From positions 1 through 64,000 of the forward strand of contig JASAMV010000365.1 of the NCBI GenBank assembly GCA_030248065.1: a stretch of DNA of 64,000 nucleotides, given 5' to 3'. Below the pieces are notes generated by a model. The model worked only from the letters and a program-made list of their open reading frames with translations, made no database searches and was not told where the DNA came from. Positions 11,101 through 21,100 of this stretch are shown piece by piece. Source of the stretch: Rhynchonema sp. JSB1_4. Taxonomy: Eukaryota > Nematoda > Chromadorea > Monhysterida > Xyalidae. Each line of letters begins with the position of its first letter. The stretch's first letter is position 1. The translations under genes and the position numbers were made by a program.

Positions 11101-14100
11101 GGGTTGTTTGTATTTGGATCATTGGGTCAGGTCACCAATCCACCGTACGCAACCTCTATGAGCCGCGCAGTGCCGTTCTGTTGCCGAAACTGAGTCGCGG
11201 TCGCGTGATGGCAATTCGAACCGATCTGCCGCCAAACTCAACCTTCGACAATTATGCACAGCTGAGGGAATATTGGATGTTGTCTTATGGTCGGTTGGTG
11301 ATTGGGTTTGATTGATTATGGTTGTCCACACGCAGTAGGGCATAACAGACGGGTTTGCAGCCTGAATCCAAGTAGAAGTCTGCAGTCACACAGAAGATTC
11401 GTGTTGCTATTTCAGCAGAGTTTATTCGTGTGTGTTTTGTCTTTCTTGACGTAATCAACGACTAATTCCTTGATCTGGTCGGCAGGAGTGGTGCAAACTT
11501 TTAGCATTTAACGAAACATTTAGCTTTGGGTGCTGTGTGTACAGTGGATTAAAAAATTTTTTTATTATCGAACTTTTTTTTTTAAAAAAAAATTTTTAAA
11601 ATTTTTTATTTATTATTTTTTTTTATCCCCCCCACACAGATTTAACCAAAAAAATAACAAACCTTTTTGACACACAAAACCCCGTTCCCCAACAAGCCCA
11701 ATTACAAACAGAAGAACCACAACACAACACCACACCCCAAAAGCGAATGATTTTCTTCTACTTACATCACTACCCTCTTTTTGTATTTATTTTGTAGATT
11801 TTATTTTATATATTACCATATACCCCATACAACCATATACCCCCCATAGATTTTTAATTCTAAACACTCAAAACACCTTTTATACCTCAAAAAAACCAAA
11901 AAAATAAAAAAAAAAAAAAATAAAAAAAATAACTTACTTTTTCTAATATTACAATAAAAGCCAACTTTTTTTTTAAAAAAAAAATTTTTTTTTACAAAAA
12001 AATTTTTACTTTTTTTTTTAATCCAACCCTGGCTGTGTGTACAGTATGCTGCTATTCCTGATCCATTTTTGTGTAGCATCGAGTGTGAATAAGTCTGATG
12101 CAGTAATGTTTCACTTCAGCTATAATCACGCAGGTTACTCGCTGCCGAGCCAACCACCCGAGTTCTATTACGACATTGGTTTCTACGGCCGCAGCACCGA
12201 ACTATTGACGTATCCCAGTTATTGTGTGTTGTGCGCCATGCCTGACAAACAGGGGCATTGTGAAGCCAAGGAACTGAACATGATCGGTTATGCGTTCTCG
12301 CAGCTGCTGGGTGCGTGCGGGGGACTGAGTGTTTGATTCGATTCTTGTTGATGTTGCGAAATTGTTACTGGTAGTAGTTTGACAGTGTAGTTCAACAAGA
12401 TTTGCTCGTGGTCCTTTTGGAGGTCTATGGGCCAGAGGCAGTGGTGTCGTTGGGAAATCAAAAAGTCAGGATACCGGATACCCAAAATCCAAAATTTTCG
12501 GATACCGGATACCCAAAATGAAAAATCTCGGATACCAGGGGGGTTGCTCCCTAAAATAAAAAATTTCGGATACCCAGGGGGAGGGGTTGTTAAAAAAAGG
12601 TCAATTTTTTAGAGGAAAATCGAGCAAAATCGGTGTTGAAAACACAAAAAATGGTCATTTTGGGGGCTTATGCTTGCGTGAGCAAGCGATTTGGAGCATT
12701 TTGGAGGTAAAAATGGGCGATTTTTACGGTTTTCGGAAAAATCTTAGGGTAGGATACCCCTGGACAAAAAGTCAGGATACCGGATACCCCTGGGTGAAAA
12801 AATCAAGATACCGGATACCGGATACTAGGGGGGTAACCCCCTCCCCCCAACGACACCACTGGCCAGAGGTGTTCGCACCGACGAGGCCTGGCAGAGGTGG
12901 TCTGTGAAAACGGCCGAAACGGACAAAACTCACTGCTGTTGCATTGCATTGTGGTCCATGCACTCTCAATAGCAGCCCCCTGTAATGGAAGCCCCGAGGT
13001 CGGAGGGTGGCAAAAATTAGAGGGCTTCTATTAGAGGACACCAGCGGTATCTAAAAGCCCCTGGCCGTGCTGTATTCAAAACGACAACAGTAAAAGTGAG
13101 CTCAGCATCGTCTCTTCCATCCAGGTCGCAAATTGCCGTCGATCTGTGATGTCGACACGCAAATGGAGCGTGTCAAGACCACCTACACCAACATCGGTCG
13201 TGTCAACATGCCACTGGCGCCTATGATGCTCAATCGATCGCAGGTTTGGTCCCGTTACTTATTGGATCTTTTCACATTTTTCTCGCTATTATAAACAACG
13301 AATTCCATTTATGTGATTGCAGGGTTCCCGTCCCAGCACCACTCAACGCAACAAACCCGTCCAAATCGACTCCCCTGGTGCAACATCGATGAAAATCACC
13401 CAATTTTGTGTGCCGCAAAGTTCGAGTCCGGCCCGAACCATCAGTCCGATCATGCCGCCCGACGCAGACCAGCACTCGACGCCACAACGCTGTTCGGGCT
13501 CAGACAAGATCCCACCACCAAGTCCCGGTCTCAGTTCGGCGCCGTCGACGCCTGAAAATCAGGGAGCTGATGGTCTGGCGGATGTGACGAACACGTTCAA
13601 GGTGCCCGGCGAACCAGTGAACAAGAAATGGAGGAAAATGCGCACGGTTACTTGAAATCTTTGAACGTGTTGAAGTAAGCTGAAATATTAACGAGTTGTG
13701 GTCTGGTTTCGGCTTTTTTATAAACGAGCAAGGTTCCGGGGCAGCCTAGCGTCATCGGCTTCAAGGCCCTCATACTGTAGTTTATTGAAAACATCAAGTT
13801 TCAAGTTTTGTCATCAGCGCATTTTGCATAGCCTCGGAGAGACAAGGTTAGCACATCCTGAAACACATGTAGCAAAATGAAAACGACAATGATGAGAACA
13901 ATCGAAACATCAAGTATGTACGACATCAAAATGGACGCGAGCAATGCTCAACGCAGGGGGAGAAAACAAAAATAGAAACCAACCAATCAGAACGATTCGA
14001 ACACAAACGGGAATGGGTATAGAACGTGCATGACGATTAGCAGCACGGCAAAGCAGAATGACGACACGCAACAAAAAGCAGAAATTGACGGATCGGTCGA

Positions 14101-14437
14101 TGATACAATTAGAGTTCAGCGCTATTGAAGATATTGTGATAATACGGTTTGAAAGCAGCATTTCAGCGGAATTTTGTCAGTTTATTTATTTATATAATAA
14201 AAAAAAACCAAAAACAAAACAAAAAAAAATAAAAAAACAAAAAAAAATAAAAACAATAATAATTACTAAAAAACATTTTTAAATTAACAAAACAAAAAAA
14301 AAAAAAACACACCCCCCCACCCCAAACATGTCGTTTTACAGCCCGAGCCACCCAAGCCACCACCCAAGGGTCGTTTCGTCGCACCGAAGAAGTTCCAGCC
14401 GCCCATCACTGATTTCGCCGTTGTCACCAAACGTTGA
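8181..14437 (+). CDS. C18orf63-like: C18orf63 homologue (DUF4708 family), nine exons
   Basis: Proposed exons: 8181-8305, 8609-8802, 9971-10045, 10267-10443, 11131-11289, 12134-12310, 13125-13243, 13323-13646 and 14342-14437. They total 1,446 nt (481 aa) and every junction keeps phase. Blocks shared in order with the vertebrate C18orf63 family include NRMAPEWNRVGDCLVQG (residues about 115-131), a segment ending LLSVDADVVRMSP (about 150-170), YAQLREYWMLSYGYSLP (about 228-246), FYYDIGFYGRSTELLTYPSY (about 252-271) and LLGRKLPSIC (about 300-309). After residue 310 the chain is Ser/Pro/Thr-rich and disordered. The last exon holds GRFVAPKKFQPP, which resembles the family's short FVPxFK element. The molecular function of the family is not known to me. 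Intron 2 carries a hAT-type MITE, intron 5 another repeat, and intron 6 a nested pair. The end of exon 8 (donor GTTACT) is the least certain junction; alternatives lie at 13596-13615. Confidence 0.85.
8811..9664. mobile_element. hAT-type MITE in intron 2 (854 bp)
   Basis: The ends are perfect 13-bp inverted repeats CAGTGCTGTGGCT / AGCCACAGCACTG. The 8-bp flanks GTGCGTGG (8803-8810) and TTGCGTGG (9665-9672) differ at one base. The insertion lies directly after the exon 2 donor (GTGCGT at 8803), so the duplication includes the splice site. Internally, TACCC(T)ACCCGCCCCG blocks recur near both ends. A central GC hairpin lies at about 9030-9046, and mirror-like AAAACCGTTTTTTTTCC runs occupy 9220-9590. 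No ORF suggests a transposase. Confidence 0.85.
10504..10830. repeat. Possible MITE with repeated GGTGGACATA blocks, intron 4
   Basis: Motifs GGT(A/G)GACATAAATAGCTG and GGTGGACATA recur near 10510-10550 and 10718-10790 around an AT-rich centre containing GATGGCCATTTTGGCAC. The arrangement (block repeats at both sides, AT-rich middle) mirrors the hAT-type MITEs at 5021 and 12439. I could not find matching termini or a target duplication. Confidence 0.3.
11542..12031. mobile_element. Copy of the TTGGATTAAAAAA repeat family, intron 5
   Basis: The left end (CAGTGGATTAAAAAATTTTT) and right end (TTTTTTAATCCAACCCTG) match the ends of the element at 56944-57735. They are flanked by a direct repeat GCTGTGTGTA at 11532-11541 and 12032-12041, which continues with CAG on both sides. 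The middle (about 11620-11990) is strongly depleted in G on the plus strand and does not resemble the middle of the other copy. It may be poorly resolved sequence. Confidence 0.6.
12330..12960. repeat. Dispersed repeat in intron 6, related to 62110-62340
   Basis: With the MITE at 12439-12861 removed, the flanks read TTGGAGG...GCCAGAGG...GTTCGCA(C/T)(C/T)GACGAG. The same order appears at about 62228-62275. The MITE therefore landed in an older repeat, giving a two-layer nest inside the C18orf63-like gene. Confidence 0.5.
12439..12861. mobile_element. hAT-type MITE (423 bp, TSD GCCAGAGG)
   Basis: Perfect 16-bp inverted repeats CAGTGGTGTCGTTGGG / CCCAACGACACCACTG are flanked by a perfect 8-bp duplication GCCAGAGG (12431-12438, 12862-12869). 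GGATACCGGATACCC blocks recur near both ends, and a central hairpin GCTTGC-GTGA-GCAAGC lies at about 12671-12686. No coding capacity. Confidence 0.92.
14190..14320. other. A-rich, G-free low-complexity block, last intron of C18orf63-like gene
   Basis: The plus strand is A with occasional T and C, ending in CACACCCCCCCACCCC just before the final exon acceptor at 14341. It contains no gene. It may be a genuine A-rich tract or a low-quality consensus patch like those at 1880-2060 and 48780-49320. Confidence 0.5.
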
Positions 14438-15169
14438 TTGTTGTCGCTGTGATGTTTCAGTTTGTTTGCTTATTTCGTGTTCTGTTTAATTTCAATTTAA
14501 TTTTGCTTCATCTTTTAGTTAATTTGTGTACATGTTTGATGCGAAGGCCAGCATACTACCTGAAATTGTCATGGCTAAATTGAAAAAGCAGCTGAAAATT
14601 GTACAGACGTAATATTGTTGTGTTCTGGTCGTTGAATGTTCGAGACAATTTAGTCAATCCAATTAACGTGTGTTCAATTTTGTGCCAGAGCTTATTGTAG
14701 TCACCACGGTTAGCTGCCTGTTCAGCCCAATTGTGTATTTTTTTGTTCGCTGAGCTTCATTTTCATTTCTGCTTATTTGTTTTTGTTGTCTGTTGTGAAG
14801 CATCCTCTTGTTTGTGTCAAGATTTCTGCGCTTTTTCGCGCGTCATTCACTGTTGCTGCTGGAATTCAGGATGTGACTTTTTGTTGTTTGTTGAACTTTG
14901 TGAATTATTCAATCCTGTCAGCTTCGTTCAATGAAACATTTGTTCCCGCATTGATCTCATCCCGAAACTGCCGTCAAAGTCGCCGTTGTCCCAATGAAAG
15001 GGCAGCGTATCGTTCGACTGAATGTCACAGTGATTGAATTTAGCCTGTTCTGGTGTGCAATTTTCGCTCAACCTTGGTGCAAACAAAAAAAAATATGCGC
15101 AGGTTTTGTCTAAAAACAACAGAAACCGCGCTCTACAAACCTAGCCCCAACACGCACCTTTTCTGAACA
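14438..15169. other. Intergenic region before the zinc-finger gene
   Basis: There is no confident gene. A 26-codon frame starts at ATG 14532, and a Cys/Arg-rich piece lies near 14960-15037. Either could be an upstream exon of the zinc-finger gene or a late exon of the C18orf63-like gene, but I found no phase-consistent splice pair to join them. Confidence 0.4.
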
Positions 15170-18100
15170 ATGCTGGTTCCTAGTGACACAAGTTCCACGA
15201 TTTGCAGACCCAAGCAGGTGACCCAAATGCGCAACCGAAACCGAGCTCGTACACCTGCAACCGAACCGGTCTTAGAACCGGAACCAGTGGACATTGGGTT
15301 CAAGCATGGTGATACCGTTGCTCATGATAACAACACGCGCATCGGTGATGTTTCATTACGAGACAGTACAGCGTTCACTTGTGGCAGTCTTCGGTTAGTG
15401 AATGAACATCGGCTGTTTTGGCATTTGACTTTTTTCGTCACTTTTTATTCACCAAATGCAAACTGCCATGTGCACTGTTTATGTTTTGCAGATGTCGTCT
15501 GGTGAACAACAATGAATTCCGAACCGCCAGTGCACTCGCTGAGCACGTGGCTGCGCTGCACGCTGGCGTGAAACATCGACCTGCAAATGAAATGACCGCC
15601 ACGAATACAGGTACTTTCTGATTTTGAATTTAATATGGCCGCATGATTAATGACTTCTTGTTCTATTTTCTAAGTTGAAACGAATTTTAGAATCGGACTA
15701 CGCCAACGTGCCTGGACGTGAACCAACTGTGAAACGTCCCAAACTGAGTGTGCCAGTAATAACACCCGAGCCATTACCGACCGATGAAATCATCGAATCG
15801 TGTCAAAGTCGTTGTTGCAGTCGGACATCAAATGCGTTGCCTGATTCTCCAAGGTCAAACACGCCTGACCGGGCTCGGACCGAGACTGAGCGTCGTGTTG
15901 CGGTCAGAGTTACTGAATCCGACTTGTGTGAACAAGATGTCCTTGATTGCCTGATATCGATCGATCCGATCCCTGAATTGTCAAGGCCTATCACGCCTGG
16001 CCCGACCGAGACCAGGAGCAACGCAGGCTGCGACGAGATGTTGAGCGATTTTGAACCGGAATTGAATTTCAAGTCTTCTCCCGCGAAGGTCATGCTGAAC
16101 ATTCTGCCGATGAGCGATGACATAACTTCCTGTCTGAGTCCTTGTTGCAGTCGGGCATCGAACACGCTGCCTGATTCGAGCCCTGACTCGACCAAGACCA
16201 AGGGCCATGTGCAACAGTCGCATCGCACTGAACGATCATGGAAAAGGTTGACCAAACAATGGTTCAGTTCTTTCTGTGAAGTAAATTTTTCTATTCTTGG
16301 TAATACTAGTGGAAAAGCCGGTTTCGTGGAAACAAGCCTCATTGACCTCGTCCGCAATCGACCAAAATTGTTCTGAAGAAGGTTTTTCTCAACTTTCGTG
16401 AAGAAATTGGGAAATTTCGTGAAAAAAACCGATGTTTCCAGGGGGCTGCGTTTTTTTCGTTTTTTTCATGTTTCATATGGAGCCGGTTTTTGGCTTGTTT
16501 TTCGCGAAGAAAACCGTCTTTTTCTTTAGCCAGTGTATTCTTGTTCATGTGACAAAGACATTCTGTTGCAGCACCACAACCGAGCGATTCCAGAATTTGA
16601 ATGATATGGAGCACATTTCTGGTGACGATACAAGCCATGTTGACTTGAGGTATTTATGAGGTTTTGTGGAACAGCTTTGAATTCTGAATTTCATTATTTG
16701 CTTTGTCTTTTTTTCAAAACTATTGAATCCCATGTCTTCATCAAATTTTATGTTCAGATCCAAACTGCATCGACGACCACTCGCACGCGCGACCGCCACC
16801 GGCAGCTGGACGCCTGATTTTCAAGGAAATCGGAAGAAAAAAAGAAAATTCCGTCCGAAACGTTGGCAGAGCGCACCTGCAGCGATTATGGTGCCCGAAA
16901 TACCTCCGATTGTGCCTGACCCATTGCCCACAGATGAAGCTATCAAATCGTGTCAAAGTCGATGTTGCAGTCGGGCATCGACGGACGTGCCTGAATCGTC
17001 AAGGCCATCAACGCTAGACCCGAGCGAGACCAGGAGTAATTCGAATTGTGATGACCAATCAACGTTGAGTGACTGTGGATCGGCGATGGATTTTGGGACA
17101 TCAACTTTTACGATTTTGCCTGACAATGGACCTGCTGCCGACACAGACTCTGATTGGGAACTGACAAATATTGATGGTTCTTCGGTCCCTGAATCTGCAA
17201 GGACAAAATCGTCGAACCAGCTGATTGTGCACAGACGCAGTGTGCGTGATCTTGATAATCATCTGGAAATGGACAAATCTGAATGCGTCAATAGTGCGTC
17301 ACGTGACAAAAAGAAACCAAAGAAGAGACTGCACGAATGCGAACTATGTGACTACAGCACGTATCGCAGGTGGCATATGCAACAACATCGAAAACATCAT
17401 CGAAAAGATCTGCCCTATTACTGGGAACAGCCTTTCGACTCTAAGTTGTAGGAGCTTTTCGACTCTGAGTTGTTGCAACTAATGAACGACAGCCGACAGA
17501 GCCACTAATTTTGATCACCATGAAAACTGTTTCCCAATCTAAAATTGACTATCTGAACATTCGCGCTGGTCGATGCTGATGTCATTAGTGAATCTCAAGT
17601 CCACATATGCCAACTGAAAATTGCAATACTCAAAACCCATTTTGCTGTCAAAATCCGTCAAATGTTGCCAACAGTCAAAATGCATTCGTTATAACTTGTT
17701 TTTACACCCAGATGTCGCAACCGTGTGCACAATTTCGCCACCGAGCGTGAATTAATCGATCACATCGCTTCTCATGGCCGTCCGTTCAAAGTGCACGAAT
17801 GCACAGTCTGTGTGTACAAGACGCGCAAAACGTCCAATTTCAAACGGCATATGCAGAAGTTCCATGTTGAGAATGTGCCGCGTGGAAGGTATGAGTCGAC
17901 ACTGTGGTGAATATCAACATGGGGTTTATGACATGAACTGGTTTGTGTTCAATGAACAAAATGGAAGTTCTCATCAAGATAAAAATATATAATGTATCGT
18001 GGTCAGTCTCAAAAATGCTTATTTTTGTGTAGGTTCGCCATAAATGATATCATTATGGGTTTTATTACGCAATTCCGCAAACAGTCATCGAAGACAGAAC

Positions 18101-21100
18101 CATGAGCTAGTTTATTGAAATAGTTTTACCAGTCCCGTAGTTCTCACGTTCCGTTGTGTTAGCATTTTACACATGATCACCCAATTGTCCATTAATTTCA
18201 GCGCTTCATCAAGGCCCCCAACACTTGACCCGGCCGAGACCAGGAGCAACTCGAATTGTGACCAATCAACGTTAAGTGATTTTGGGTCGGCAATGGATTT
18301 TGGGACATCAACTGTGCAGATTGTGCCTGAAAGTGGACCTGCAGCGAACATTGACTCTGATGGGGGACATTCTCCAATCCCTGAATCGTCAAGGTCACTA
18401 CCTTCAAATCAGACTATCAACCAAATCACAAGAACCAAAAGTGCTGAACAATTTGTCGTCGATGGTGGCTGTGCATTGGCCCAATCATTTGAGTCCTTCA
18501 ATGATAAGGACACCATCAATTCGTCAACAATGACTGATTTTGCATTCAACACCGACACCGAGCTCTACCAGTGCACGATGTGCGACTACAGCACACGACA
18601 CAAGTGGCACATGCGACAACACAAACAACACCACCCCAAGGATCGGCCATATTTGTGTCGCGATTTCAGGTGGGCTTGATCGAAATTCGTTGATTTCAAA
18701 TTCAAATTTTATCTGCACGCTTTCGCAAAGACCTTTACACAAGATCCGGAGAAACCCTAAAAAAATGAACATGAGTATTAATAAATGAAAATGTGAACAT
18801 GAACGAACAAACGACAAAGAAAACGTACCGGCGAGATTCAACCAACCAAACTAATGAAGAGAACAAACGAAACGAGCAATAAAGTCGGCAACGGATTTAT
18901 TGTTTTTTTGTCAGCCAATATTCTTCATTTTAATTATTTAGCAATGTTTTTTGTTGAGCTCACCTGCTCAAAGATATGTCCCACATTGTTTTCAGTGGCT
19001 GTGACATTGCCAAGAAAGTTTGTTGGAAACGCACAGTCATTCAGCACGTTCACATTGCACGTCAACGCAGTTCTAATCCAAAGTGTGGAGCACGAGTTGT
19101 TTTTAGTTATTTATTTATTTATGTCATTCCCCCAGCTGTCGCAAACGTGTGCACAATTTCGCCACCGAGCGTGAGCTGACTGAGCACATCGCTTCGCATG
19201 CCACTTTGAGTGATGGTAATGGTCTGACCAAGCTGTACCTGTGCGAAATGTGTGACTACAGGTTGGAGCTTTGATGCATTGATATTCGATGCTTTTGATT
19301 GAGATCTTTTTTCTAGGTTGATGCAACCTTTGTATTTTGATTGATAGTAGTAATGTATTTGGAACTTTAGTCTCAAATTAACAACTGCAGATCGGTTCGA
19401 AGCCAAGATCTGCGGCAGCACAAACGATGTCACTTAGTTGATCGACCGTATTTTTGTAACGATCGGAGGTGCGTTTGGTTCTGGTGTATTGGTGACTAGG
19501 ATCTGGCTTGTATGAGGTGTTTATATGTAGTGACATGCCTGTGTGGAAACTTTTCAAAGGTTACTTTCTTTTGTCTTCAAAGGTGCGAGTGTGCGACAGT
19601 GCAGTACATGATTTAGCGTTATTGGAGCCATTTTTGCACCAAGTTTTCGCATTTCAGTGCGATCATGAGTGTGATCACATAAACGTACAGGCCAGCATCA
19701 ACCTTTGCCGAACGCGGACGGACATCCGCGGACGGAGGCGCGAATTTGTCATTTTTTTCATATGTCGATTGCGCACTAATTTTGACGTCCAGCGTAAAAG
19801 TTCTTCCCTTTCACCAATACGCCGGTCGAAATCACTGCGCCAACACCATTACACAAAATTTGCCCAAAAAAATTGACAAAGTTCACCTGCTTCCGCGGAT
19901 GCACCGTCCGCGTCGGCGTCCGGTAAAAGTTGATATGACTCGCAATATAGCGCGTGAATTCAGACACTTCCGTTGACTTATCACCGTCCGTTTCCACAAA
20001 TGCCAAGCGAATATGAAAAACTGCGCTGTACGGCTGTCGTTGTATTTGGCTAAACTGCGTTGTTTTCCTCACACCCAGATGTCGTAACCGCGTGCACAAT
20101 TTCGCCACCGAACGTGAGCTGGCTGATCACATCGCTTCGCATGATCTACCGGTCAGGGTCAAATGCACAAATTGTGACTACACAACGAGCCGGCTGCAGG
20201 ATTTGCGCAAACATGTGCACCGATTGCATCCCAAGCACAAGCCGTACTCGTGTTCGGACGTCAGGTCGCGGCAAATGGACTTTGATTTGGGAATTTGTTT
20301 ACGGTTTTATTTTTGGGTCACAAAATTCGATACGCTTGATGTTTCACACACAGATGTCGCAAACGTGTGCACCATTTCGCCACCGAGCGCGAGCTGACCG
20401 ATCACATCGCTTCGCACGATACTCCACAAGCTGCTGCTGAACCGAAACTGCACGAATGCTCATTTTGTGATTACAAAACGCGAAAGACAGGCAATTACAA
20501 CAGTCACATGCGTCGGGTGCACTCCGGTGATCGGCCGTATGCGTGTCGACATGAAAGGTACACAGTTGGCACGTATCCTTGCTGTGCGAAAATGAACGGT
20601 TCATTCAAGAATCGGTGACTTTCACAAAGGTCGTCGTTTTCTTTCGCACAGATGCCTGCGAATGCCGTACCGAGACCGGCGCTTTACGACACAAGTTGGC
20701 CTCGATGAGCACTTGAGGGCGATGCACTCAGCTGAACAAAATCACAACACGGATGCTGTGTCGAGGTGGGTATGACAACAACTGATGTTTAGCGGTTTTT
20801 CTGATATTTATGAGCATTGTACTGAGTGCTGTAATGTTGGTCTGTTTCGCCCTGCTTTCGCAGACAGACCGAGGCGCCAGGGCTCGTCATGTTCAAACAA
20901 AAAAACCTCAAAAGGGTCTCAACAATGTTTTGTTTCAAACCCCTGACGTGCTCCCACTGTGACCACACACGTATGCTGTTGAGCGATTTGCGCAAACAAG
21001 TCCATCGATTGCATACCAAACATCTGCCCTACTCGTGCTCTCACATCAAGTTGTAGTTTTTGTGACGTTTCATTTTTGTTGTCACCGCATCGTTCAACAT

